From DAOUBP01 sp964513075 (GTDB lineage: Bacteria > Chloroflexota > Anaerolineae > CG2-30-64-16): a stretch of DNA of 64,000 bases. Shown here in pieces: positions 45,395-54,184 of this stretch. Position numbers and translations under genes: made by a program. The notes beneath the pieces are model-generated. The model ran no database searches, had not been told where the DNA came from, and saw only the letters and a program-made list of their open reading frames with translations. Where the stretch lies: positions 1 through 64,000 of the forward strand of contig CAZELR010000012.1 in NCBI GenBank assembly GCA_964513075.1, written 5' to 3'. The stretch's first letter is position 1, and every line of letters starts with the position of its first letter.

Positions 45395-46384
45395 TCACTC
45401 CTTGAACAATTCACCTACCGAGCGTCCCTCGTGAATCCGCAGAATCACATCGGCCAGCAGCGGTGCGCTGGGTAGGATGTGCAGCTTGTCGCCGCTTCGT
45501 TGGCACTTGTTTCTGGAGATTGCTACGGTGTCGCTGACTACTACTTCGCTCAGCGCGCTATCCCGGATCCGTTCGGGTGCATCCCCAGAGAGTACGGCAT
45601 GGGTAGCGCAGGCGAACACCTGTCGAGCACCTCGCAGGCTGACGTAGTTGGCCGCCTTCACCAGTGTGCCGCCAGTGTCAATTTCGTCATCGACAATGAT
45701 CACATTCTGGTTGGTCACATCTCCGATCAGGTTGAGTTGCTCGGTCGACGTGCGCGTTGCTCGGTCACCATCCAGCGAGCGGCGCTTTTCGACGACAGCC
45801 AACGGCAGTGACAGCTTCTCCGCGAAGTTGCGCGCCCGGCGCAACGAGCCGATGTCCGGAGCCACGACTGTTGCGTCGGGTATCGGGTGCGTCCGGTAAT
45901 GGTCTACGAATAGATCCAACGCGGGTATTTCGTCGCAGGCGATGGAGAAGAAGCCTTGAATCTGTTTGGCATGCAGGTCCACCGTGACCACGCGATCGGC
46001 GCCGGCCACCCCAATGAGGTCCGCCACAAGCCGGGCCGTAATGGGTACGCGCGGTTGGTCCTTTTTGTCGGTGCGGCCATAGCCGTAGTAGGGCACTACC
46101 GCGGTAATACGGCCGGCCGAGTCGCGCTGCAGCGTGTCGATGAAGATCAGCAACTCCATCAGATTGTCGTTGACCGGCGCGGAAGTGGGCTGAATCAGAA
46201 AAACATCTTTGCCCCGAACGCTTTCGTGCAACCGTACAAAGGTGTTGCTATTGATGAACTGCTCGATGTCCGCGCCGCCCAACTGGGCCTTCAGATACGC
46301 AGCTATGGCGTCGGCCAGAGGACGATTAGCTGTGCCGGAGAAGACCATTAGATCGCCGTACATTTTTACCATGTGGGCATGCAT
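45395..46384 (-). CDS. prs: Ribose-phosphate pyrophosphokinase
   Basis: A 329-residue PRPP synthase: ribose 5-phosphate + ATP to PRPP + AMP, needed for nucleotides, His and Trp. Seen: FSGTANRPLADAIA at the start, DVFLIQPTSAPVNDNLMELLIFID, VVPYYGYGRTDKK, VVTVDLHAKQIQGFF, and the PRPP loop VIIVDDEIDTGGTL. GGAG lies 8 nt before ATG 46384. It lies 41 nt from secA with no hairpin in between. Confidence 0.95.
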   Translation of the reverse strand: MHAHMVKMYGDLMVFSGTANRPLADAIAAYLKAQLGGADIEQFINSNTFVRLHESVRGKDVFLIQPTSAPVNDNLMELLIFIDTLQRDSAGRITAVVPYYGYGRTDKKDQPRVPITARLVADLIGVAGADRVVTVDLHAKQIQGFFSIACDEIPALDLFVDHYRTHPIPDATVVAPDIGSLRRARNFAEKLSLPLAVVEKRRSLDGDRATRTSTEQLNLIGDVTNQNVIIVDDEIDTGGTLVKAANYVSLRGARQVFACATHAVLSGDAPERIRDSALSEVVVSDTVAISRNKCQRSGDKLHILPSAPLLADVILRIHEGRSVGELFKE

Positions 46385-46431
46385 GCACGCACTCCGAAAT
46401 GGACTAGATGTTTCATGCTGCGGCTGCGATT

Positions 46432-47475
46432 CTAGGAGCGTTCGATCCCGGGGTTTGCGATCACCCGCCGGTCACCGTATAGCTTCCGGTAGTACTCCTT
46501 GAACTCGCCAGACTTGATCTTGCTCCACCACCACTCGTTGGCGACATACCAACGCGCAGTGGCGCGGAGCGCTTCTTCGTGGGAGTACGCAGGTTGCCAG
46601 CCCAGCGCCTTCAGCTTGTCCACGTTCAGGCAATAGCGTCGATCATGGCCTGGCCGATCCTCAACGTGCTGGATCAGGCTCTTGGGCTTGCCCAGTTCAT
46701 TCAGGAGGATCTCCACCATGACCAAGTTTTCCATTTCGCCGCCGGTGCCCACGTTGTAGATTTCGCCTAGTTGGCCCTTGTGCAGCACCAGGTCGATACC
46801 GCTGCAGTGGTCCAAGACATGTTGATAGTCGCGGCGCTGCTTGCCGTCGCCGTACACCGGCAGTGAACGGTCCTCAAGCGCATTGGTGACAAAGAGCGGT
46901 ACAACTTTCTCAGGGTATTGATAGGGCCCTACGTTGTTGGCCCCGCGTGTGATCGTCACCGGCAGTCCATATGTGATGAAGTAGGCGATAGCCATCAGGT
47001 CACCGCTGGTCTTGCTGGCCGCGTATGGGCTGCGCGGCGCGACAGTGTCCGTTTCCAAAGAGCGGTGATCGCCGGCGATATGGCCATACACCTCATCGGT
47101 GCTGATCTGGTGATAGCGTTCCAGCTTAAATTGACGGGCTGCCTCCAGCAGCACATAAGTGCCGTAAACATCCGTTTTGATGAACGCGTCAGGATCCATG
47201 ATCGAACGGTCTACGTGGGTTTCTGCCGCAAAGTTCACGATGGTATCGATAGCGTAGCCGCGAATGGCCTCGGACACGGCTACCGCGTCGCAGATATCCC
47301 CCTGCACGAAGCTGTAGCGGGGGTCGTCCCTGACATTCAGCAGGTTGTCCAGGTTGCCTGCGTAGGTCAACTTGTCGTAGACCAGGATGTGGTAGTCCGG
47401 ATACTTGTCCAGCATATAGTGAACGAAGTTCGAGCCGATGAATCCCGCGCCACCGGTGATCATGAGGTTTTGCAT
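46432..47475 (-). CDS. rmlB: dTDP-glucose 4,6-dehydratase
   Basis: A 347-residue extended SDR enzyme. It converts dTDP-glucose to dTDP-4-keto-6-deoxyglucose, the branch to rhamnose and other deoxysugars. Seen: ITGGAGFIGSNFVHYML (NAD site), NFAAETHVDRSI, QISTDEVYG, SPYAASKTSGDL (catalytic Tyr/Lys), GPYQYPEKVVPLF and VYGDGKQRRDY. rmlA, rmlC and rmlD are not in the window, so the final sugar is unclear. First gene in the surface-polysaccharide block. Confidence 0.93.
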   Translation of the reverse strand: MQNLMITGGAGFIGSNFVHYMLDKYPDYHILVYDKLTYAGNLDNLLNVRDDPRYSFVQGDICDAVAVSEAIRGYAIDTIVNFAAETHVDRSIMDPDAFIKTDVYGTYVLLEAARQFKLERYHQISTDEVYGHIAGDHRSLETDTVAPRSPYAASKTSGDLMAIAYFITYGLPVTITRGANNVGPYQYPEKVVPLFVTNALEDRSLPVYGDGKQRRDYQHVLDHCSGIDLVLHKGQLGEIYNVGTGGEMENLVMVEILLNELGKPKSLIQHVEDRPGHDRRYCLNVDKLKALGWQPAYSHEEALRATARWYVANEWWWSKIKSGEFKEYYRKLYGDRRVIANPGIERS

Positions 47476-47525
47476 AAATGTGGTCCCTTTTTACCCTGGA
47501 GAATTTTCGTTATAGATGTCCGCTG

Positions 47526-48200
47526 TCAGCGGCCCAGGTATTTCCCAGTGTCCGCGTCGGGCGCGACATTTACCAAGGCAACGCCTACCACGCGCGCTCC
47601 TACTTGGGCCAACATTTCTTTGGCATGCTGGGCATCGTCACGCTTGGTTTGTCCGGCAGCGACGATGAGCAGCACGCCGTCCACCTGTGTGGCCAACTCG
47701 GCGGCGTCGGTTGCTACGGTCACAGGCGGCGCATCCAATAGAACCACATCGGCCTCGTCCAGCAGACGGCTTAGTAGCTTGCTCATGGCGTGCGAGGCGA
47801 GCAAATCTGAGGGCACTGCAACCGCAGGGCCACTGGTCAGCACTCGCAACCCCGGTATCTCGGTGTCTTGCAGCGGCAAGGCCTCATCGTCCACTTGCAT
47901 CGCGGCGGTAGTCACGCCGGCTGTGTTGGCCAGGCCGAACAGGGTGTGCTGGGCGGGATGTCGCAAATCGCAATCGGCCAGAACGACCCGCGTGCCCACC
48001 TTGGCGTAAGCTACGGCCAGGTTTGCGACGACGGCCGCCTTGTCGGCGGTGACAGCGCCGCCTGTGGCGCCCGTCGCGGCGACCAGCATGGTGCGCAGGG
48101 CGGACTCGCGGCCGGCCGACATCAGGTTAGCGCGTAATCGCCGGTAAGCCTCGGCGGCCTGTGAGGAGGGGTCTGTCAGGGTTATCAGGTTAGGTTTCAT
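47526..48200 (-). CDS. CpsD/BY-kinase-like P-loop protein with degenerate Walker A
   Basis: A 224-residue protein of the MinD-like exopolysaccharide tyrosine kinase family. Walker A' (VVLADCDLRHP near 90) and Walker B (VVLLDAPPV near 165) are present, as is AEAYRRLRANL. The canonical Walker A (G-x4-GK-S/T) is replaced by GATGGAVTADKAA, lacking the GKS triplet. The C-terminus lacks a Tyr cluster, having only one Tyr (DTGKYLGR). It may be a pseudo-kinase that regulates chain length. ATG 48200 has GGAGG 9 nt upstream; it follows the Wzz-like gene by 32 nt. Confidence 0.8.
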   Translation of the reverse strand: MKPNLITLTDPSSQAAEAYRRLRANLMSAGRESALRTMLVAATGATGGAVTADKAAVVANLAVAYAKVGTRVVLADCDLRHPAQHTLFGLANTAGVTTAAMQVDDEALPLQDTEIPGLRVLTSGPAVAVPSDLLASHAMSKLLSRLLDEADVVLLDAPPVTVATDAAELATQVDGVLLIVAAGQTKRDDAQHAKEMLAQVGARVVGVALVNVAPDADTGKYLGR

Positions 48201-48232
48201 GGCGGTGTGCCTCCGGTAACCATGCCGCGCGA

Positions 48233-48925
48233 TCATTTTTGGGCGGTCTGGCGCTGCTGACGCTGCGGCGCTGCTGGCGTCGGGATTGCGCCCATCACAG
48301 GGAGCCCCAGCGTACGCCGGACGTGTTCAGGGGTGGCCAGAATGTCCGCGGCCATCCATTCCAGGGCCAACACGATGAGCGCGCCGATGAGCGCACCCAG
48401 CGCAAGGCCGGCGATCAAGTTCATCTTCCAGTTGGGCCGGTAAAGCGGGGCATCGATGACGCTGTCCACCACCTTGACTTCGATGCGATTGTCCTTGTCC
48501 TGGGTCTCGTAGTAGGCGACTCGATCATCGACGAACAGTCCGGCGACGGTTTTGGCGATATTTTTGGCGATCTCTGGGTCGGGGTCTTTGACGTCGACGC
48601 GGATGACAAAGGTGTCCGGCTCTGAGCTTACGGTGAGCTTCTCCAGTAGGTCATAAGAGCTCATATCGAGCCGGGCCGCAGCGATGACGCGGTTGGCCAT
48701 ATCGTGCGTGTTGATGTTGGTGACGAAGTTGCGAAGCAGATCCTTGGAGCTTTGATTTAAGCCCCAATCGGCCCGGGCCGGCACTGCGCTGATGCGGACC
48801 GTGGCGCGGTAGGTCTTGGTCTGCACTAAGCTCAGCCCGAAGGCGAGGGCCGCCGCAACCACCGCTGTTGCGACGATAATCCAACCATGGCGGCGCAGGA
48901 TATCCAGGTAGGCGCGTAAATCCAT
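48233..48925 (-). CDS. Wzz-like polysaccharide chain-length determinant
   Basis: A 230-residue protein with two membrane helices, near residues 15-35 and 170-195, and a periplasmic-type helical region between (DTFVIRVDVKDPDPEIAKNIAKTVAGLF). The second helix is followed by a short cytoplasmic tail (ILATPEHVRRTLGLPVMGAIP), as in Wzz/CapA partners of BY-kinases. It should set glycan chain length together with the CpsD-like protein. ATG 48925 has GGGAG 5 nt upstream. Confidence 0.85.
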   Translation of the reverse strand: MDLRAYLDILRRHGWIIVATAVVAAALAFGLSLVQTKTYRATVRISAVPARADWGLNQSSKDLLRNFVTNINTHDMANRVIAAARLDMSSYDLLEKLTVSSEPDTFVIRVDVKDPDPEIAKNIAKTVAGLFVDDRVAYYETQDKDNRIEVKVVDSVIDAPLYRPNWKMNLIAGLALGALIGALIVLALEWMAADILATPEHVRRTLGLPVMGAIPTPAAPQRQQRQTAQK

Positions 48926-49110
48926 AGTTACTCCCATTAAACATTAGTCAACGATAGCCGAGGACACGCCGCCCACCGCGGGGCGAGGCGCCCAGACACC
49001 AAGAGATCGCGCATCCCCACAGCAGGGAACAGCTTGCATTCTACACTTAAACGGCCAAGCTGCCAAACCTATGTTGACGCTTCCTGTGTCGGTGGGTAGA
49101 ATCTAGGCAA

Positions 49111-49151
49111 ATTCATAAATCGGGTTTCTGCAAGAAACCCGATTTATGAAT
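49111..49151. repeat. Dispersed palindrome, copy D (perfect 19-bp arms)
   Basis: ATTCATAAATCGGGTTTCT and its exact complement AGAAACCCGATTTATGAAT flank GCA. It is the longest and most perfect of four related palindromes in the window and lies just upstream of the thioesterase RBS. Confidence 0.9.
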
Positions 49152-49172
49152 GCCACCCAAGGAGACGCTGCC

Positions 49173-49628
49173 ATGTCTGCTCTCGTTCCCGTCGCGGTAC
49201 CCATTCAGCTTCGTTGGCGTGACCTGGATGCGCTGGCCCATGTCAACAACGCTGTCTACCTCAGTTACTTCGAGCTGGCGCGGTTAAGTTACATCCACGC
49301 TTTGTTGGGGCCGGGCGCGCTGACCGACCCGCAAACGACTCTGCCGGCAGATTTCCAGTTCATCTTGGCCGAGGTCAACATCCGCTACCGTTCGCCCGCC
49401 ACCCTGGAGGACCGTCTCTCGATCGCTATCTGGGTGTCACAGGTGGGCCGCAAAAGCTTTGTGTTCGATTATCAGATCACTGATGAGCATACGGGCCGGT
49501 TAGTCGCCGAGGGGTGCAGCACTCAGGTATGGTATGACTACGCAGCCAGGGCAAGCCAGCCGGTGCCTGAGACGATCGTGTCGCGGATGGAGGCGTTGCA
49601 AGCAAGCCCGATTCCGCGCGCTGCCTGA
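49173..49628 (+). CDS. Acyl-CoA thioesterase (4HBT/FadM-like hotdog fold)
   Basis: A 151-residue single hotdog-fold protein: RWRDLDALAHVNNAVYLSYFELARLSY carries the HVNN..Y motif of 4-hydroxybenzoyl-CoA-like thioesterases, followed by NIRYRSPATLEDRLSI and the FVFDYQI strand. It hydrolyses an acyl-CoA of unknown chain. ATG 49173 has AAGGAG 8 nt upstream, better than ATG 49146, which falls inside the palindrome. It is a plus-strand gene alone inside a minus-strand polysaccharide locus. Confidence 0.85.
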   Translation: MSALVPVAVPIQLRWRDLDALAHVNNAVYLSYFELARLSYIHALLGPGALTDPQTTLPADFQFILAEVNIRYRSPATLEDRLSIAIWVSQVGRKSFVFDYQITDEHTGRLVAEGCSTQVWYDYAARASQPVPETIVSRMEALQASPIPRAA

Positions 49629-49655
49629 GTGGGTTTTCGCTTCCTGTAATGAGAC

Positions 49656-50819
49656 TTACACCGGGTGCTCTTCGTTTAGCACCTGCGCATATAACTTCTC
49701 AACGCGTGCCACCATGACTTCCTGATTGAATTCGGCGGCAACCCTGACTCGCGCTGCCGCGGCCATGGTCGTTCGGCGGATCGGGTCGGCCAGCATGCTA
49801 TTGATGGCGCCGGCGAGGGCGCTGTGATCGCGTGGGGGTACGACGAAGCCAGTGACCCCATTTTGATTGACGTAAGATGTGCCGGTGCCAAGCTCGGTGC
49901 ATACCACTGGCAGTCCGGCAGCCATTGCCTCTACCTGCACCAGGCCGAATGCCTCGGCGGGACTGCTGGCCGGCAGCACGAACAGGTCGGCCGCGTGATA
50001 AAGGGTCGGCAAGTCGATATCTGGGATTTCACCCAGCCATGCAATCTTGTCAGCCACGCCGACCTCGTCCGCCAAGCCGCGCCACTCGGCCTCCATCGGG
50101 CCGATCCCGGCTACTGCTAACCGGGCTGGGATCAGCGGCAGCGCGCGGATCAGCCAGTCCAGGCCTTTGTAGTAACGCAGGCGGCCTACGAAGAGGAGGA
50201 GCGGGGGGGTGAAGGTTGTAGGTTGTACATTGAAGGTTGAAAAGGCGGCGGCGATCCGGTCACGCATGCGCACCAGATCTGCATCTGCTGGTCTTGCCTG
50301 GAAGCGGGCCACTGGGATGCCATAGGGAATCAGGTGCAGCTTGGCTTGATGCTGACCCAGAAAGACGCCGCCGCGCATAGGAGGGCTGCCGATGATGATG
50401 GCGTCGACCGCATGCAGCACCCGGCGCAGCAGCGGTCTGTAGAACCGCAGGATGTTGGCCTGGCGTACGATGTCGGCATGATACGTGAGCACGGTGGCGC
50501 GGCCGCGGCGCAGCAGCCACTGGCTCACCTCGCCCACGGGGTAGGGATAGTGCAGATGCACGACATCGGGCTGCTGGTGCAGCAACTGCCACGGCAGCGC
50601 CAGGCTCAGCGGGGTCGAGGCAACGGTGGCCAAACGGCCGGCGCGGATTACGCGGACGCCGGTCTCTTGGACGATGGTTGTCGGGCGTCCGGCAGGGTTC
50701 GTCACCAGAGCGGTGACAGCATGGCCGCGGCCGGCTTGCCCTTCGGCCAGCAGCTTAACATGATTCTCGATGCCGCCGAGAATGGGCGGATAGTCCTTGT
50801 AGATATGGAGAATGTTCAC
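49656..50819 (-). CDS. GT4 family glycosyltransferase
   Basis: A 387-residue GT-B retaining glycosyltransferase. N-terminal donor-side loop KDYPPILGGIENHV, linker, then FVGRLRYYKGLDWLIRALP and the E-x7-E motif (PAEAFGLVQVEAMAAGLPVV). GTG start 50819 overlaps the previous stop (GTGA) and has GAGG upstream. Near residue 193, at the start of the C-terminal domain, the peptide STFNVQPTTF is encoded by a CCTTCAATGTACAACC-like micro-repeat, probably a late insertion into the interdomain linker. The sugar is unknown. Confidence 0.88.
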   Translation of the reverse strand: MNILHIYKDYPPILGGIENHVKLLAEGQAGRGHAVTALVTNPAGRPTTIVQETGVRVIRAGRLATVASTPLSLALPWQLLHQQPDVVHLHYPYPVGEVSQWLLRRGRATVLTYHADIVRQANILRFYRPLLRRVLHAVDAIIIGSPPMRGGVFLGQHQAKLHLIPYGIPVARFQARPADADLVRMRDRIAAAFSTFNVQPTTFTPPLLLFVGRLRYYKGLDWLIRALPLIPARLAVAGIGPMEAEWRGLADEVGVADKIAWLGEIPDIDLPTLYHAADLFVLPASSPAEAFGLVQVEAMAAGLPVVCTELGTGTSYVNQNGVTGFVVPPRDHSALAGAINSMLADPIRRTTMAAAARVRVAAEFNQEVMVARVEKLYAQVLNEEHPV

Positions 50820-52012
50820 GCGGACGCCCTCAATAACGAATCTTGCGATCTGCGAACCGGCGAGATCTGGCGATAGAGGGCCAGCGTTGCGGCAGCAGTC
50901 CGTTCCCAAGAGAACTGTGCAGCCTGTTCCAGCCCGCGGCTCCGCAGCATGGCCCGGAGATCATCATTTGAAAGGACTCTATGCAGGGCTTCAGCCAGAG
51001 TGGCTGTGTCGGCGGGATCCACCAGCAGCGCCGCGTTTTCCGCGACTTCCGGCAAGCTCGACGTGTTTGAACAGATCACTGGCGTCCCGCATGCCATTGC
51101 CTCAAGCACGGGCAATCCGAAGCCTTCGTAGAGGGAGGGAAAAACAAAGACAGACGCAGCCGCATACAGGGCCGGCAAATCGTTCTCCGGTACTGCCCCC
51201 AGCCACACCACGCTCTTGCCCAGTTCCAGGACCTCACCGCGCTGGCGTGCCTCTGGATAGCGCTCATCCCAGGCTCCCCCAATCACTAATTTACGATTTG
51301 CGGTTTGCGATTTGCGCTCTGTGTCGCTGCCACTAATGTCGCTGCCAGCAGTGGCGCTCCACGCTTCCACGAGCCGGACCAGGTTCTTGTGGGGTTTGTT
51401 GCTGCCCAGGTAGAGGGCGAATGTTTCAGGCAGGGCGTAGCGGGCGCGAATGGCTGCGATTGCTTCCGGTGACTGGGGCTGAAACGCCGGGTCAGCGGCG
51501 AGTGGAATAGCTGTGACGCGGTCTGGCTGCAGCTTGAACTCGGTTATGAAGTCATTTCGCGTGAACTCGGAGATGGCGACGATCTGCCGGGCGGTATGCA
51601 ACGCCAGACGCGTCATCCCGCCGGCAAACAGTCGCGCACGAGTTGTGCTGTGCGCCGGGTAACGCAACGGGATCAAGTCGTAGACGGTGAGCAGCGCGGG
51701 GACGCCCGGCAGGTAGGGCATGGCGATATAGGGGCTGTGGTAGAGATCGGCATGCAGGCGGCGCAGCAGTTGGGGTATGACCCATTGCTGCGCTAGTGAG
51801 AAGGGCGAAGTGGCCAATGTCACGGTCCGTACATTGGAGCCCGGTGGAGCGCCTGCCGGCGCAGAGAGGACGCAGGCAGGGTCACAAAGGAGCGTGAGCT
51901 GTTCTGCGGTCACAAGCAAAGGTATGAGCGCGCGTGCCAGGTTCGACACGTAACGGCCGATGCCGGGGAAATGCGGTTGCGCGGTGCGTGCGTCCAGAAC
52001 AAAGTGCGTCAT
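50816..52012 (-). CDS. GT4 family glycosyltransferase
   Basis: A 398-residue GT-B enzyme. It starts MTHFVLDARTAQPHFPGIGRYV, has LYLGSNKPHKNLVRLVEAW, and the E-x7-E motif in SLYEGFGLPVLEAMACGTPV. ATG 52012 overlaps the upstream stop by 4 nt (ATGA); a longer frame to 52129 reads through the neighbour. Near residues 232-245 the sequence SDTERKSQTANRKLVIG is coded by TTTGCGGTTTGCGATTTGCG-like micro-repeats. Closely related to its upstream neighbour. Confidence 0.88.
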   Translation of the reverse strand: MTHFVLDARTAQPHFPGIGRYVSNLARALIPLLVTAEQLTLLCDPACVLSAPAGAPPGSNVRTVTLATSPFSLAQQWVIPQLLRRLHADLYHSPYIAMPYLPGVPALLTVYDLIPLRYPAHSTTRARLFAGGMTRLALHTARQIVAISEFTRNDFITEFKLQPDRVTAIPLAADPAFQPQSPEAIAAIRARYALPETFALYLGSNKPHKNLVRLVEAWSATAGSDISGSDTERKSQTANRKLVIGGAWDERYPEARQRGEVLELGKSVVWLGAVPENDLPALYAAASVFVFPSLYEGFGLPVLEAMACGTPVICSNTSSLPEVAENAALLVDPADTATLAEALHRVLSNDDLRAMLRSRGLEQAAQFSWERTAAATLALYRQISPVRRSQDSLLRASA

Positions 52013-53196
52013 GGTGTTGTGGGCGAGTACGGGGGCTCGCCCGTACTGAGCGTGCGATCCTGTAAGATCGTGCGATCTTGCGAGATCGTGCGATAGACTA
52101 CCAACGTCTCTTTTGCAGTGCGTTCCCACGAGAAGCGGGCTGCTTGTGCCAGGCCGCGTTCTCGAAGATGGTGGGCCAGATCCGAATCCGTGAGGATGTG
52201 ACGCAACTCGGCGGTCAGTGCCTCCAGGTTCAATGGATCGACCAGCACCGCGGCCTGGCCGGCCACCTCCGGCAGGCTTGACGTGTTCGAACAGACCACC
52301 GGCGTCCCGCAGGCCATAGCCTCGAGCACGGGCAAGCCAAAGCCCTCAAACTCGCTGGGGAACGCCAGCGCCTGGGCGCCTGCGTAGACTGCCGGTAAAT
52401 CCGCGTCGGGCACGAAGCCTGGGAAGATAACTGCCGCCTTGGCCGGTGAGCTCTCCAGCCGGGCGAAGAAGTTGTCGTACAACCACCCGCGCTTGCCGAC
52501 GATCACCAGCGCGTCGGTCAGGCCTTCCGCGTGGAGCTGCTCGAACGCTGACAGCACCCGGCCCAGGTTCTTGCGCGGCTCGATGGTGCCTACAAAGAGC
52601 ACATAGCGGTCGGGAAGTCCATACCGTTCGCGGATGGCAGCCACCTTCTCCGGCGGCTGCGGCCGGAAATGCGCATCAGCGGCCTCATAGATCACTGTGA
52701 TCTTCTCGGACGGAATAGCGTACGCGGCGATGAGATCGCGCTTGCTCTGCTCCGACACTGCGATGATGTGACTGGCGCGGCGGCAGAAGAGCGGCATGGT
52801 TGCATTCAGGTACCAACGGTTGAGCTGTTTGTGGTGGGCAGGATACCGCCGGAAGATCAGGTCGTGGACGGTAAGCACTGTTGGCACGCGGCGTAAAGGC
52901 AGCAACAGATGCTCGGTCGCATGAAAAAGGGTTGCGTTCGGAACCAGGCGATTGAAGCCGACCCGACTCAGTTGCCCCAGCCACACCAGCATCCGCCACG
53001 GCTTATAACCCAGGTCTACGGTTTGCGCCGGCACCATTTCCAGCCCTGGCAGCGATTCGATGCCTGCTTCGCGGTTGTAAAAGAAGGTCAGACGATCTTC
53101 CAGGAGAGGCAATAGCGCACGCGCCAGGCTTTCGGCGTAACGCCCCAACCCGGCTCGATGATGAACGGCGGCGGAGATGTCGAAGTAGATGGTCAT
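52009..53196 (-). CDS. GT4 family glycosyltransferase
   Basis: A 395-residue GT-B enzyme: DISAAVHHRAGLGRYAESL, VHDLIFRRYPAH, YVLFVGTIEPRKNLGRVLSAF, and EFEGFGLPVLEAMACGTPVVC. Probably a paralogue of the next gene. The extreme C-terminus (SQDRTILQDRTLSTGEPP) is coded by repeated CTCGCAAGATCGCACGATC-like units and looks like a repeat-derived tail. No clear RBS before ATG 53196; an imperfect GCGCTATAGCGC palindrome sits upstream. Confidence 0.88.
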   Translation of the reverse strand: MTIYFDISAAVHHRAGLGRYAESLARALLPLLEDRLTFFYNREAGIESLPGLEMVPAQTVDLGYKPWRMLVWLGQLSRVGFNRLVPNATLFHATEHLLLPLRRVPTVLTVHDLIFRRYPAHHKQLNRWYLNATMPLFCRRASHIIAVSEQSKRDLIAAYAIPSEKITVIYEAADAHFRPQPPEKVAAIRERYGLPDRYVLFVGTIEPRKNLGRVLSAFEQLHAEGLTDALVIVGKRGWLYDNFFARLESSPAKAAVIFPGFVPDADLPAVYAGAQALAFPSEFEGFGLPVLEAMACGTPVVCSNTSSLPEVAGQAAVLVDPLNLEALTAELRHILTDSDLAHHLRERGLAQAARFSWERTAKETLVVYRTISQDRTILQDRTLSTGEPPYSPTTP

Positions 53197-53240
53197 AAGG
53201 ATGCGCTATAGCGCCATGATATTACAGATGCGTGATCGCG

Positions 53241-54164
53241 TCAATCAGTGTAGCTGGCCTTTGATTCTGCAAGATCGCACAGGGTCATGAACTTGGCTCC
53301 CGACTGGCAGCGTAACATATCGATGATCTCCTGGGTGATGCGATATATGCGTCGCGGGTCGCGCTCGCGCAGGAACACCTTGAAACGCAGTCCGCCATCT
53401 GCCCGCGGCAGGAAGCTGCCCAAGCTCAGCGGTTCGTCCGGAAGTGGCGGGGCAGTGTCAGCCGCGAAGTCGCTGACATGAAACTGCACGCAAAGAATCT
53501 TAGCAGGGAGACGCGCCTCCCAAATCAGTAAGCGTAGGAAGGCCAACGCCGCCTGACGGCGCAGGGTCAAAAAGGTGGGCGAGGCGGCCGGCAGCAACAG
53601 GCAGGAGGTTGGTATCTCCAACAAGCCCGGCGTCAGCTCGTGTATGCTGCGCGGGGAGAAGAGCCAGGTATTGGCATACGGCGTCGAGCTAAAGATGGGC
53701 AGCCGCTGCGGGGTCGCGCTGGCGTCGACCCGGTAACCCAGGCTGACCAGGGTGTGGATCGCGGCTGGTCCCAGCGGACACCAGGCCGGCGACCGAAAAG
53801 CAATCGGTGCACAACCGAAGAGCTCTTCGTAGAGGCCGCGTGACCGTCGCAGAAAATCGAGATCGGCTGCTGCCCCTCGCATCAGGAGGCGAATCTCATT
53901 GAAATCGTGATGGTGGCCGTGGCTGCCCACCTGGTGGCCCTGGGCGGTCAGCAGTGCGACGTGCGGCCGGAAGTCGGAGCGCTCAAAAAGTACCGAAGGT
54001 ACAAAGAAGGTGGCTCTGATGCCGGTCGTATGCAGCCAGTGGGCCGCGCGACTCACATCCACGGGCTGATCCTCTTCGTGGACGTCAACAGTCAGCGCGA
54101 TGGGAAAGGGGCTTGGGGGCGTGCCGGTGCTGACCGTTAGCGGACGAACGGTGGAAGGTGACAT
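53241..54164 (-). CDS. Polysaccharide deacetylase family protein
   Basis: A 307-residue NodB-like (CE4) protein: IALTVDVHEEDQPVD (metal Asp and partner), THFFVP-like RATFFVPSVLF, VGSHGHHHDFNEI (metal His pair), FRSPAWCPLG (catalytic-groove Arg/Ser), and a late CVQFHVSDF. It resembles the DUF3473/exosortase-associated polysaccharide deacetylases. ATG 54164 has GAGG 6-9 nt upstream; the longer frame to 54398 overlaps the GT2 gene. It probably deacetylates an amino sugar in the surface glycan. Confidence 0.85.
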   Translation of the reverse strand: MSPSTVRPLTVSTGTPPSPFPIALTVDVHEEDQPVDVSRAAHWLHTTGIRATFFVPSVLFERSDFRPHVALLTAQGHQVGSHGHHHDFNEIRLLMRGAAADLDFLRRSRGLYEELFGCAPIAFRSPAWCPLGPAAIHTLVSLGYRVDASATPQRLPIFSSTPYANTWLFSPRSIHELTPGLLEIPTSCLLLPAASPTFLTLRRQAALAFLRLLIWEARLPAKILCVQFHVSDFAADTAPPLPDEPLSLGSFLPRADGGLRFKVFLRERDPRRIYRITQEIIDMLRCQSGAKFMTLCDLAESKASYTD

Positions 54165-54184
54165 CAAGGGCCTCTGAAGCCGGT

